Positions 25,090-33,858 of a DNA stretch of 64,000 bases are shown in pieces. This DNA comes from an uncultured Cyclobacteriaceae bacterium (GTDB lineage: Bacteria > Bacteroidota > Bacteroidia > Cytophagales > Cyclobacteriaceae). Under the pieces are notes generated by a model. It made no database searches. It had not been told where the DNA came from and saw only the letters and a program-made list of their open reading frames with translations. The position numbers were made by a program, and so were the translations under genes. Where the stretch lies: assembly GCA_937146645.1 (NCBI GenBank), contig CAKZRQ010000012.1:306777-370776 (forward strand), written 5' to 3'. Every line of letters begins with the position of its first letter. The stretch's first letter is position 1.

Positions 25090-25812
25090 TCACTCTAACT
25101 CCTTGATTATTTTTTCATGTACTTCCATTATTTCTACTTCGATTGCTTTGTAATATCTAAGGATGAATTCTCGATTTCGTTTAATTTTTGCGAGGTAAGA
25201 TTTGATCAGATTGACTTCATCTTGAGAAAGGTTGATCTTCCTGTAATTGGAAATATTTAGATTTTCGTCGAAAATGAAAAAAGGAGAGAGGGTGGAATTT
25301 ATGTCTTTGAAATAATTTTTGTGAAACTGCATCTCATTATATTCCTCTTCCAGCTTCCTAAGGGTGTTGTAATTGTATTCATAAAGTGAGATAATCTGAA
25401 GCCGCAATTCATCATTTTCAATCAATTCCAATCCTTTGGATTTAAGTGTTTCGTAGCCTGCTACATTTTGAATACTTACAAAATCCCGGAAGGCATAGTG
25501 AAAATGGAAATGTAAAGAGTCTGGGTTCGCAGGAAGCCCTGAGACAAGAGAATCCAAATATGCGATTGATCTCAGGCCGTCTTTATGACCTTTCATATTC
25601 AGTTTTGTGTCAGCCAAATCAGCCATGAGGCCATTGGCTATTTCCCTTAAAATTTTTGTCTCAGATTCGTTTTCTTGATTCTGTACTCGCCAGTTTTCTA
25701 GAGCGAATGCCGACACCACGGCAATAAAAATAGAAAGGAATTCGAAGCTGTATTTACGCCAGCTTTTTGGCTTCTTTTTGGAATTAGTTGGTTCAGTTCT
25801 CTGCTCTTCCAT
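25090..25812 (-). CDS. Membrane-anchored helical protein related to DUF6090 (third member)
   Basis: I use ATG 25812 (240 residues); the in-frame TTG upstream only adds a hydrophobic lead. The N-terminus is basic and polar (TNSKKKPKSWRKY), followed by one membrane helix FEFLSIFIAVVSAFALENW at about 24-42. A charged helical domain follows. GLELIENDELRLQI matches the GxxLIxNxE[LI]RxxI motif of the protein at 5236-5994. A coiled-coil-like YEYNYNTLRKLEEEYNEM comes next. Function is unknown. Confidence 0.75.
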   Translation of the reverse strand: MEEQRTEPTNSKKKPKSWRKYSFEFLSIFIAVVSAFALENWRVQNQENESETKILREIANGLMADLADTKLNMKGHKDGLRSIAYLDSLVSGLPANPDSLHFHFHYAFRDFVSIQNVAGYETLKSKGLELIENDELRLQIISLYEYNYNTLRKLEEEYNEMQFHKNYFKDINSTLSPFFIFDENLNISNYRKINLSQDEVNLIKSYLAKIKRNREFILRYYKAIEVEIMEVHEKIIKELE

Positions 25813-25876
25813 TAGGCTAAAATACAATTTATTCAACCTGATAAAAGCATACTTTTTCCTGAATTAATTCTAAAAG

Positions 25877-25908
25877 AAAATCCCTGAAAAATGAATTCCA
25901 GGGATTTT
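25877..25908 (-). terminator. Rho-independent terminator of purL
   Basis: On the minus strand AAAATCCCTG and CAGGGATTTT form a 10-bp stem around a 12-nt loop; the right arm ends in T residues followed by CTTTT. It lies 23 nt past the purL stop codon. It is nearly symmetrical, so it could also act on the plus strand. Confidence 0.75.
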
Positions 25909-25930
25909 TATATTAGTTAACGATTAACCT

Positions 25931-28900
25931 TCAGTGTTTTTCAACCCACTTACGAGCGTTAATGAAAGCATCTAACCAAGGGGTGTAATCATCAGATCGA
26001 TCTGAAGGATAATGTGGCCAATTCCAAGGTTTTAGACTTCGCTCAATATGTGGCATCATGGCTAGATGTCGGCCATCTTTGGAAACAATACCGGCAGCTG
26101 CATGATCAGAACCATTAGGATTTCCTGGGTAAGCCTCATAGCTATATTTCATAGCAAATTGATATGCTGTCATATCGCCCGGCAAGGAGAACTTACCTTC
26201 ACCATGCGCCACCCAAACTCCCAATCTTTGGCCTGAAAGGCTTCCTAACATCACTGAGTCGTTTTGAGGAATAGTCACATTTACAAAGGCCGATTCGAAC
26301 TTATGACTCGCATTGTGAAGCATTTTTGGTTTCTCCGAAAGTTCTGGAGTTACTAATCCAAGCTCCGTCATCAGCTGGCATCCATTACAAACACCAAGAC
26401 TTAGAGTGTCCTCGCGAGCATAGAAATTATCAAGAGCTTGTTTTGCTTTTGGATTGTAGAGGAAAGCACCTGCCCAACCTTTGGCGGAGCCAAGAACATC
26501 TGAATTTGAGAAACCACCAACGAACACAATCATCTGAACATCTTCAAGGTTCTCTCTTCCTGAAATCAAATCAGTCATGTGCACATCCTTCACATCGAAG
26601 CCGGCAAGCCACAGTGCATAGGCCATTTCTCTATCTCCATTCACTCCTTTTTCACGGATGATTGCTGCCTTAGCCTTAGCCTCAGATTTTCTAAAAGGAT
26701 CTATTTCGGTGGTGACAAAGTTGCCTTGCCATCCTTCGGCAAAGGAGTAGGATAGAGGTTGGTTTTTATAATTTTCGAAACGCTCTTTCGCGAGAGATTC
26801 ACCGCTCTGCTTTTTATCTAGCAAGTAACTTGACTTAAACCAAAGGTCTCTCATGCTTTCCACATTCAGGGAAATATCAGAACCTTCAAATTCGACGCTT
26901 CCAGAATCTGTGACAGTGGCCAATTCCACATAGTCAATCGCTGATTCAGCTAGCAGCTCTTCCACCGCGTGATCATCTGCTACCTGGATTAGAACTCCTG
27001 GATTTTCAGCAAAAAGAACCTTGGTGATATCCTCTTCGCCGATTCTGTCAAGATTCACGGTTAGGCCAACTCCTTTGGTTGGGAAACACATTTCAAGTAA
27101 GGCGGTAACTAATCCTCCGGCCGAAATATCATGTCCTGCAAGAACCCATGTTTGATCGATCAGGTCTTGAATCTCCTCGAATGCTTCTGCGAAATAGACC
27201 GGGTCTTGGACAGTTGGGGGTTGATTACCAACTTTATTCAATACCTGGTAGAAACTTGATCCTCCAAGTTTGTACTCGTCACGGGAAAGATCAATGTAAA
27301 GAATTCTGCTGCCATAGGCTGGCTTCAAGGCAGTCTCAACCGTCTTTTTCACATCTGAGCATTCGCCTACTGTTGAAATGATCACTGTCCCTGGAGAATA
27401 CACGGTTTTACCCTCTGGATATTTCTGGGCCATTGAAAGAGAGTCCTTTCCAGTTGGGATATTGACGCCAAGCTCAATAGCGAATCTTGAAACCTCCTCT
27501 ACCGCTCGATACAACCTATCATTTTCACCAGGATTTTTCGCAGGCCACATCCAGTTAGCTGAAAGGGAAACTCCTGAAAGTCCATCTTCAATATGAGCAA
27601 AAACCAAATTTGTTAATGCTTCAGCAATAGCCAACCTGCTTCCTGCTTCAGGGCTGGCCAAAGCTGCGATAGGGGCATGACCAATGGAGGTAGCAATTCC
27701 CTTTTCACCCGTATAATCCAACGCCATAACGGCAACATCATTTAAAGGAAGCTGTATCTCACCTGTTGTCTGTTGAGTTGCCACTCGTCCTGTCACAGAT
27801 CGATCCACTTTATTGGTCAACCAGTCCTTGCATGCAACTGCTTCAAGCTGAAGTACTTGCTCCACGTAAGACTTGATGTCGTCCTGGCTGTATTCTGCTT
27901 CTGAGAAGGTATGATCAGCTCTCTTGTCTTCCAAAATAGTTTTTGGCGATGATCCGAACATATAAGCCAAGTTCCAATCAACTGGCTTCTCACCAGTTTT
28001 TTGGTTTTCGAACTTGAAATGCATGTCTCCGGTGGTTTCACCCACTACGTAGAATGGAGCTCTTTCTCTTTCAGATATAGTTTTAAGCGTTTCTATGTCT
28101 TCCTTGCCGATGACTAATCCCATTCTTTCCTGGGATTCATTACCCACTATTTCCTTGGCAGAAAGGGTAGGGTCTCCCACTGGAAGTTCATCGATATGGA
28201 TGGTTCCACCTGTGGTTTCGACTAATTCGGAAAGACAATTCAAATGGCCTCCCGCTCCGTGATCGTGAATAGAGACGATAGGGTTCTTGGAATTCTCTGC
28301 CATCGCACGAATGACATTTGCCACTCGTTTCTGCATTTCGGGATTTGATCGCTGAATGGCATTTAGCTCTATGGCATTAGAAAGCTCACCGGTATTTAAT
28401 GAGGAAACCGCAGATCCGCCCATACCGATGCGGTAATTATCGCCACCCATGATGACGATTTTGTCACCGGCTTTTGGGTCGTTCTTTTTAGTGTATTTGG
28501 CATTGGTAAAACCGATACCACCTGCTAGCATGATTACCTTGTCAAATCCATGATGCTTATCGCCTTCCTCATGTTCAAAGGTCAAGACCGATCCCGAAAT
28601 CAATGGCTGACCAAATTTGTTTCCAAAATCCGAAGCTCCATTTGATGCTTTGATCAGGATATCCATCGGGGTTTGATAAAGCCACTTTCTCGGTTCGAGA
28701 TTCTTTTCCCAACTTCTACCTTCTTCTGTTCTGGAATAAGAAGTCATGTAGATGGCAGTTCCCGCCAAAGGAATGGAAGCCGTTCCACCAGCCATTCTAT
28801 CTCTGATTTCACCACCTCCTCCTGTAGCCGCACCATTAAAAGGCTCCACGGTAGTTGGAAAATTATGTGTTTCAGCTTTAAGCGAAATTACGGTATCAAT

Positions 28901-29608
28901 CTCTTCAGTTTCGAAGAAATCTGCTTTATCCTGAGTCTTGGGGGCGAATTGTTGTGCCTTAGGTCCATCTACGAAGGCCACGTTGTCCTTGTAAGCTGAG
29001 GCAATTCTATTTGGATTAAGCTTTGAGGTCTCTTTGATCAGCTGGAAAAGTGTGCTTGGCTTTTCTTCACCATCTATGATGAAAGTACCATTGAAGATTT
29101 TATGTCTACAGTGCTCAGAATTCACCTGAGAGAATCCAAATACTTCGGAATCTGTTAGGGGTCTTCCCAATTTTTTGGAGACGTCCGTTAAGTATTCAAC
29201 TTCCTCTTCACTAAGTGCAAGCCCTTCTTGCTGATTGTAGCTCGCTATGTCTTCTATTTCTTTTATTGGCTCAGGGTCAAGCTCGATTTTGAAGATTTCC
29301 TGATCTAATCCATTGTATGCCTTTTGAAGCATGGGATCGATTTCTTCGCCCTCTTGCATAGGTAGAAATTCCTCAATTCGACTAATACCTTCCAGACCCA
29401 TGTTTCTGGTAATTTCTACCGCGTTGGTAGACCAGGGTGTGATCATTTCTTTTCGAGGACCGGAAAATTTTCCTGAAACCGATTCTGCTTTGATTTGAGT
29501 GGCTTCGCCAAAAAGCCAGGAAAGTTTTTCTATTTCTTCTGAGTTAAACTCTTTCTCAGTTTCGACTGCAAAAATTCGTTTTTCGAGGGATTCAAAGAAG
29601 AAGATCAT
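25931..29608 (-). CDS. purL: Phosphoribosylformylglycinamidine synthase, large single-chain type
   Basis: The 1225-residue protein is the fused form of FGAM synthase, with the ATP-dependent PurM-like synthetase halves (about 150-950) and a C-terminal class I glutaminase. It converts FGAR, glutamine and ATP to FGAM in purine synthesis. Visible landmarks are SQVNSEHCRHKIFNG, the glycine-rich IVSIHDHGAGGHLNCLSELV, GHDISAGGLVTALLEM and GVCNGCQLMTEL with the glutaminase Cys1074. PHIERSLKPWNW near the end holds the His-Glu pair. The start ATG has a TAccTTTG promoter element 21 nt upstream. The gene is monocistronic. Confidence 0.96.
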   Translation of the reverse strand: MIFFFESLEKRIFAVETEKEFNSEEIEKLSWLFGEATQIKAESVSGKFSGPRKEMITPWSTNAVEITRNMGLEGISRIEEFLPMQEGEEIDPMLQKAYNGLDQEIFKIELDPEPIKEIEDIASYNQQEGLALSEEEVEYLTDVSKKLGRPLTDSEVFGFSQVNSEHCRHKIFNGTFIIDGEEKPSTLFQLIKETSKLNPNRIASAYKDNVAFVDGPKAQQFAPKTQDKADFFETEEIDTVISLKAETHNFPTTVEPFNGAATGGGGEIRDRMAGGTASIPLAGTAIYMTSYSRTEEGRSWEKNLEPRKWLYQTPMDILIKASNGASDFGNKFGQPLISGSVLTFEHEEGDKHHGFDKVIMLAGGIGFTNAKYTKKNDPKAGDKIVIMGGDNYRIGMGGSAVSSLNTGELSNAIELNAIQRSNPEMQKRVANVIRAMAENSKNPIVSIHDHGAGGHLNCLSELVETTGGTIHIDELPVGDPTLSAKEIVGNESQERMGLVIGKEDIETLKTISERERAPFYVVGETTGDMHFKFENQKTGEKPVDWNLAYMFGSSPKTILEDKRADHTFSEAEYSQDDIKSYVEQVLQLEAVACKDWLTNKVDRSVTGRVATQQTTGEIQLPLNDVAVMALDYTGEKGIATSIGHAPIAALASPEAGSRLAIAEALTNLVFAHIEDGLSGVSLSANWMWPAKNPGENDRLYRAVEEVSRFAIELGVNIPTGKDSLSMAQKYPEGKTVYSPGTVIISTVGECSDVKKTVETALKPAYGSRILYIDLSRDEYKLGGSSFYQVLNKVGNQPPTVQDPVYFAEAFEEIQDLIDQTWVLAGHDISAGGLVTALLEMCFPTKGVGLTVNLDRIGEEDITKVLFAENPGVLIQVADDHAVEELLAESAIDYVELATVTDSGSVEFEGSDISLNVESMRDLWFKSSYLLDKKQSGESLAKERFENYKNQPLSYSFAEGWQGNFVTTEIDPFRKSEAKAKAAIIREKGVNGDREMAYALWLAGFDVKDVHMTDLISGRENLEDVQMIVFVGGFSNSDVLGSAKGWAGAFLYNPKAKQALDNFYAREDTLSLGVCNGCQLMTELGLVTPELSEKPKMLHNASHKFESAFVNVTIPQNDSVMLGSLSGQRLGVWVAHGEGKFSLPGDMTAYQFAMKYSYEAYPGNPNGSDHAAAGIVSKDGRHLAMMPHIERSLKPWNWPHYPSDRSDDYTPWLDAFINARKWVEKH

Positions 29609-29628
29609 GTGCGAGTTTTGATAAGTCG

Positions 29629-29636
29629 CAAAGGTA
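29629..29636 (-). promoter_or_regulatory. purL promoter -7 element
   Basis: TACCTTTG on the minus strand matches the Bacteroidota TAnnTTTG consensus, 21 nt before the purL ATG (29608). No clear -33 element is seen. Confidence 0.6.
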
Positions 29637-29678
29637 AGTATTTCGCCCCTATCTTGGAAGTGAGAATGAGGGTTAAAA

Positions 29679-30488
29679 TCAGCTTGATTTTTCCATTACT
29701 TTTTGAAGAAATTCTGCTGCTGCCTCTGTTAGCTGACCATGTCCCACAGGTAGAATTTTTAGGTTCAATTGAGGTATTTTTCTTGAAAAACGACCCACAT
29801 TCCTCGGGGTAATCATAGCATCATACTTGCCTACGATCAGCTTGAATTGGGTATTTCTGGCTCTTGCCTCTCTGATAATTTGGCCTATGCTCAGCTGGAT
29901 TCTTCCGAAAACCTTCCAAACAAAAAATACCTGAGCTCTTTTAGATCTGCTCTCCATTTGTGTGGTTACAAATTTGTAGATGCTCTTGTCCATGGCACCT
30001 ACTTTGTTCAGACCTTTCACAACCTTAAATACTCTCTGCGGCTTAAAGACCACTCTTTTTAAAGCAGGGCTGAAAAAATCAGGATAAGTGGAGGTGTTGT
30101 ACCAGTTTCCTGTTTTGATTCCGTCGGGACCAATGAGAGTAAGCGAATCAACTTTGTCCGACAGGACTTCATAAGTCAAAAGGGAGAGCTTGCCACCCAT
30201 ACTAAAACCGATAAGGTTGAATCTCTCGGCTTTAAGCTCATCGAGAAGACTCGAAATTATGCTTTTCCACCTATTCTTATCAAGGGGAGTCTCCACATTT
30301 CTCCAGAGTGACTTACCATGATAAAACATGTCAATGTAGATAAAAGAATCTTCTTCAGTCCTGATTTTATCCATTACGAGCATGTCTACATGCGTCTGCC
30401 CAAAGCCATGAAAGATTAATGTCACGTTTCGGCCAGTACCTTTCTTAATGAAGTGAAGCTTACCCCAAGGGCTATTCAGAAAACTCAT
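29679..30488 (-). CDS. Alpha/beta hydrolase
   Basis: The 269-residue protein shows the standard fold: NVTLIFHGFGQTHVDM with the oxyanion-hole HGFG, then IGFSMGGKLSLL with nucleophile Ser96. GKYDAMITP supplies the acid and PVGHGQLTEAA near the C-terminus the His. There is no signal peptide, so it acts in the cytosol on an ester, thioester or similar bond; substrate is unknown. The promoter is divergent from the TetR-RND operon and the long palindrome at 30515-30536 lies in its promoter region. Confidence 0.9.
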   Translation of the reverse strand: MSFLNSPWGKLHFIKKGTGRNVTLIFHGFGQTHVDMLVMDKIRTEEDSFIYIDMFYHGKSLWRNVETPLDKNRWKSIISSLLDELKAERFNLIGFSMGGKLSLLTYEVLSDKVDSLTLIGPDGIKTGNWYNTSTYPDFFSPALKRVVFKPQRVFKVVKGLNKVGAMDKSIYKFVTTQMESRSKRAQVFFVWKVFGRIQLSIGQIIREARARNTQFKLIVGKYDAMITPRNVGRFSRKIPQLNLKILPVGHGQLTEAAAEFLQKVMEKSS

Positions 30489-30492
30489 TTCT

Positions 30493-30523
30493 CAAAGATA
30501 ATTCAGAGTTGTAGGCTTCGCAA
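30493..30523 (-). promoter_or_regulatory. Promoter of the alpha/beta hydrolase
   Basis: On the minus strand TTG (30523-30521), 20 nt, then TATCTTTG (30500-30493) match the Bacteroidota consensus. The -7 element is only 4 nt from the ATG, so the leader is very short. The -33 element lies within the palindrome at 30515-30536. Confidence 0.6.
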
Positions 30524-30536
30524 TCGATTGCGAAGC
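30515..30536. promoter_or_regulatory. Perfect 22-nt palindrome between divergent genes
   Basis: The half GCTTCGCAATC is followed directly by its exact reverse complement. It covers the -33 element of the hydrolase promoter and lies about 105 nt upstream of the TetR promoter. It could be an operator for the TetR regulator or for another dimeric regulator of the hydrolase. It could also be a decayed member of the dispersed GTCATTGCGAG repeat family, since the right arm reads ATTGCGAAGC. Confidence 0.65.
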
Positions 30537-30634
30537 AAAATTATATTTTGTCTAAATATGTTATTCGAATAAAGAAATCTGCTTTTGAAGCATTATTAAT
30601 GTTAAGACAACATAAAATTTTTGTGAAAAACCAG

Positions 30635-30662
30635 GGAAACTTTGAACTCTTTGATAGTTTCC
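30635..30662. promoter_or_regulatory. Candidate TetR operator overlapping the efflux promoter
   Basis: GGAAACT (30635-30641) and AGTTTCC (30656-30662) form a perfect inverted repeat with a 14-nt spacer (21 bp centre to centre). It covers the stretch from the -33 to the -7 element of the tetR promoter, so a bound dimer would block RNA polymerase. The size fits TetR-family autoregulation. Confidence 0.55.
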
Positions 30663-30671
30663 GTAGTTTTG
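30641..30671 (+). promoter_or_regulatory. Bacteroidota-type promoter of the TetR-RND operon
   Basis: TTTG (30641-30644), exactly 19 nt, then TAGTTTTG (30664-30671) match TTTG-N19-TAnnTTTG without a mismatch. The ATG at 30691 is 20 nt downstream. Confidence 0.8.
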
Positions 30672-30690
30672 ATTTGAAATTTGCGGAGAT

Positions 30691-31308
30691 ATGCGAGATA
30701 AAATTATTGATGCTGCGTCAGAACAGTTCACCCGATTAGGTGTCAGAAATGTAACCATGGATGACATTGCTCGGAGGCTGGGTATTTCTAAAAAGACGAT
30801 TTATCAAGACTTCAAAGACAAGAAGGATCTGGTGAATTCGACTTTTAGAAGGATGCTTTCTAGAGATCATGATCATCTTCAGGCCATGTTGGATAGCGAA
30901 GACGGTGTAATTGAAAATCTGCTTTACACCTCTCAAGCTATGAGAGAAAGGCTTACGAATATGAATCCGATGGTGATTATAGAGATTCAGAAGTACTTTC
31001 CTCAGACCTGGGCGATATTCCAGGATTTCAAGGAAAATGTGATCCGAAAGGACATCGTGAATGTGCTTGAAAAAGGAAAGAGACTAGGCTATTTCAGACC
31101 TGAAATAGACAGTGATATTCTCTCCAGAATGAGAATTAATCAAATCAATACTGTTTTCGAATCACGTGAATTTCGAGAGGGAAATAAAAATATCGTGGAT
31201 ATCCAACTTGAAATGATGGATCATTTCCTCCACGGGATTTTTACGGAGAAGGGGAGAGAAGCTTATAAAAACAAAAAAGAGAACAACCCAACTGCTAAAG
31301 TTCTATGA
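30691..31308 (+). CDS. TetR/AcrR family transcriptional regulator of the efflux operon
   Basis: This 205-residue protein has the TetR helix-turn-helix at about 24-45: NVTMDDIARRLGISKKTIYQ. The effector domain follows, as in TetR-type repressors of efflux pumps. Its stop overlaps the start of the TolC-like gene by 4 nt (ATGA), so it is the first gene of the efflux operon and probably controls it with its own promoter (30641-30671). The inverted repeat 30635-30662 is the likely operator. The effector is unknown. Confidence 0.92.
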   Translation: MRDKIIDAASEQFTRLGVRNVTMDDIARRLGISKKTIYQDFKDKKDLVNSTFRRMLSRDHDHLQAMLDSEDGVIENLLYTSQAMRERLTNMNPMVIIEIQKYFPQTWAIFQDFKENVIRKDIVNVLEKGKRLGYFRPEIDSDILSRMRINQINTVFESREFREGNKNIVDIQLEMMDHFLHGIFTEKGREAYKNKKENNPTAKVL

Positions 31309-32666
31309 AAAACTTAATTACCACCTTCATTATACTTCTTTCAGCCGTCGGTTACACGAGGGCTCAGACAGAAGTACTCCAGCTAAATCTAAAAGAGAGT
31401 CTGGAATATGCATTGGAGAATAACGTGGACGCAAAGAACGCCCAGCTTGAAATGCTCATTTCTAAGGCAACGGTAAAAGAAACCACTGCAGACGGACTTC
31501 CGCAAATCAACGGTTCATTTAACTTGAATTACAATCCTGAGATTCCGGTGGTCTTTCTTCCAAATGAACCACCATTTGGTGATCCAAGTAATCCAGGCGA
31601 TGTCATACCGGCTAGATTTGGCGTTAATTACTCCTCTGGTCTGGGAGTCACAGTTAGTCAGATGATCTTCGATGGATCTTTCTTTGTGGGTCTTAGAGCT
31701 GCGAAGACTCTAACAGAATTGACCCAGTTTGATCTTGAAAAAACTGAAAACGATGTAATCGAAGCCGTAAAGAAATCTTATTACGGGGTTCTCGTCAATA
31801 AAAGGAGCATCGAACTTTCAGAAGCCAATCTCGGCCGATTGGATACACTTTTGATGGAGACTAAAGCCTTAAATGAAGCAGGATTTTCCGAAAAAGTAGA
31901 TGTGACCAGAATTCTTGTTCAGAGAAATAATACATCCTCTTCTCTAGCAAGAGCCCAGACCGCTTACGAAGTCAGTAAGCAAATTCTCAAACTGAATATG
32001 GGCATTCCAAAACAGTATGACATCGAGATTACTGAAACTTTGCAGGACTTAAATCCCGAAGAGGAGCTGAATGCACTTCTTGCCATGGAGGGATTGAGAA
32101 GAGTAGAGGAGGATCAACTGCAGAAGAATCTGGAATTAACGAGACTGGATTTCCAGAATAATCATGCTCAGTACATGCCTAAAATTACCTTCAATGGTAA
32201 TTATCAGAGGAGCGGAGCAGGGAACTCTTTAGGCGGGACATTCAATTCGATCAATTGGTTTAGCAGTTCTCTTTTAGGAGTTACCATGTCCATCCCGATA
32301 TTCGACGGCCTCTCTAAAAGTGCGAGAATTCAGAAGAACCGAGTGCAGATGCAACAGTTGGAAAACCAACAATTCTTCTTGCAGGATAATATTGCTCTGG
32401 AGATTTATGAGGCGAAGCAAAACCTTCAAAATGACATCAGCATTCTTCGTGTTCAAAATGAGAACATGAAGCTGGCACAGGAGGTATTTGACATTGCTCA
32501 GATAAAATATAACGAAGGGGTTGGAAGCAACCTTGAGCTTGTGGATGCAGATGCTGCTTTGAAGCAAGCTGAGATTAACTATATATCATCTCTTTATGAT
32601 GGCTTAATCGCAAAAGTAGACCTCGAAAGAGCCCTCGGAATTTTACAACTAGACTTAAACTTTTAA
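31305..32666 (+). CDS. TolC family outer-membrane efflux protein
   Basis: The 453-residue protein has a signal peptide (LLSAVGYTRAQ) and two coiled-coil repeats of the outer-membrane factor family. The repeats include LNLKESLEYALENNVDAKNA and NQQFFLQDNIALEIYEAKQN; the C-terminus ends KVDLERALGILQLDLNF, a family hallmark. It forms the trimeric outer-membrane duct for the RND pump coded downstream. It overlaps the TetR gene by 4 nt and lies 48 nt before the adaptor gene. Confidence 0.93.
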   Translation: MKNLITTFIILLSAVGYTRAQTEVLQLNLKESLEYALENNVDAKNAQLEMLISKATVKETTADGLPQINGSFNLNYNPEIPVVFLPNEPPFGDPSNPGDVIPARFGVNYSSGLGVTVSQMIFDGSFFVGLRAAKTLTELTQFDLEKTENDVIEAVKKSYYGVLVNKRSIELSEANLGRLDTLLMETKALNEAGFSEKVDVTRILVQRNNTSSSLARAQTAYEVSKQILKLNMGIPKQYDIEITETLQDLNPEEELNALLAMEGLRRVEEDQLQKNLELTRLDFQNNHAQYMPKITFNGNYQRSGAGNSLGGTFNSINWFSSSLLGVTMSIPIFDGLSKSARIQKNRVQMQQLENQQFFLQDNIALEIYEAKQNLQNDISILRVQNENMKLAQEVFDIAQIKYNEGVGSNLELVDADAALKQAEINYISSLYDGLIAKVDLERALGILQLDLNF

Positions 32667-32714
32667 CTAACCACCATTTGAAACATAGCTTTCAAATCTA
32701 AGAATACAATCATT

Positions 32715-33857
32715 ATGAAAACGACCTTAAAAACCTTACCAATTCTTGCTCTAGCTGGCATATTGTATGCTTGCGCGGGAGCAGCCGATGGCGGTGCTGT
32801 AGAAGAGAAGGTAGCCCAGCTTGCTGCGTTAAAAAGTCAGGCCAGCGACCTTCAGGTTCAGATCACAGAACTCGAAAAGGAGATAGCAACGTTAGATCCG
32901 GAGTTTGCTCAGGCAAATAAGAAATCGGTTCTAATAACTACGGCGGATGTTAAGCAAGAAGCTTTTCAGCATTATGTTGAATTAACAGGATCAGTTCTTT
33001 CAAAGAAAAATGTGAGTATCAGCTCTGAGAGTCAAGGAACCATTTTGGAAATTCCAGTAACCGAAGGAATGAGAGTTAATGGAGGCCAACTATTGGCTAG
33101 AATTGATTCTGAAGTTATCCAAAGGAATATCGATGAGGTTAAGACAACGCTAGACCTTGCAACTACTCTGTTTCAAAAGCAGGAGAGATTATGGCAGCAG
33201 GAGATCGGTACTGAAATTCAGTATCTCGAAGCAAAAAATCGTAAAGAGGGTCTCGAGAGAAGCCTCGCTTCTTTGGAAACCCAATTAGATAAAACCATGA
33301 TTCGGGCTCCATTTACGGGAACTATTGAAACAGTCAATGTTCGAATAGGAGAGCTTGTACAGCCTGGTGCCCCAATGTTTCAATTCATTGGTGAAAGCGA
33401 TCTGTACATAGAAGCTGATGTTTCTGAAAGCTACATTGGTGTTTTGGATAAAGGAGATTCAGTGAATGTTTTTTTCCCCAATCTTGACAAGGAATTGGCC
33501 ACCAAGGTATCCTCCGTTGGTGCTGTGATTAATCCTAACAATAGAACATTTAAAGTGGAGGTATTCCTTCCTCAACTAACCAATGTGAAACCAAATATGA
33601 TCTCAGTCTTGAAAATTAGAGATTATGAAAACGAGAATGCTATAGTGGTCCCAAGTCACTTGATCCTAAGTGATAATAGAGGAGATTATGTTTTTGTAGT
33701 CGAGGATGGAGTAGCGAAGAAAAAATATGTAGACCGCGGGCAAACTTTTGAAATGGAAACAGAAATACTATCTGGCTTAAATGCTGGTGAGGTGCTTGTA
33801 GACAAAGGTTTTAGAGAAGTAGGAGATAATTTTAATGTAAACATAGCCCAGCTTTAA
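32715..33857 (+). CDS. RND efflux periplasmic adaptor (membrane fusion protein)
   Basis: The 380-residue protein has a lipobox (AGILYACAG) and an early coiled coil (LAALKSQASDLQVQITELEK). The lipoyl halves follow, with SISSESQGTILEIPVTEGM and IRAPFTGTIETVNVRIGELV. A beta-barrel and membrane-proximal domain complete it. It joins the RND pump to the TolC-like duct. The gene ends 1 nt before the permease start, so the ratio is coupled. The extra coiled coil before the lipoyl domain is common in Bacteroidota adaptors. Confidence 0.93.
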   Translation: MKTTLKTLPILALAGILYACAGAADGGAVEEKVAQLAALKSQASDLQVQITELEKEIATLDPEFAQANKKSVLITTADVKQEAFQHYVELTGSVLSKKNVSISSESQGTILEIPVTEGMRVNGGQLLARIDSEVIQRNIDEVKTTLDLATTLFQKQERLWQQEIGTEIQYLEAKNRKEGLERSLASLETQLDKTMIRAPFTGTIETVNVRIGELVQPGAPMFQFIGESDLYIEADVSESYIGVLDKGDSVNVFFPNLDKELATKVSSVGAVINPNNRTFKVEVFLPQLTNVKPNMISVLKIRDYENENAIVVPSHLILSDNRGDYVFVVEDGVAKKKYVDRGQTFEMETEILSGLNAGEVLVDKGFREVGDNFNVNIAQL

Positions 33858-33858
33858 A

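Noticed and set aside
30548..30739. A plus-strand frame of 63 residues upstream of the first TetR gene.
   Set aside because: It runs through the promoter and operator region and into the TetR gene in another frame. It has no family look.
32667..32714. Possible separate promoter between the TolC-like and adaptor genes.
   Set aside because: The 48-nt gap contains no TAnnTTTG element, and the arrangement is typical of a single efflux transcript.
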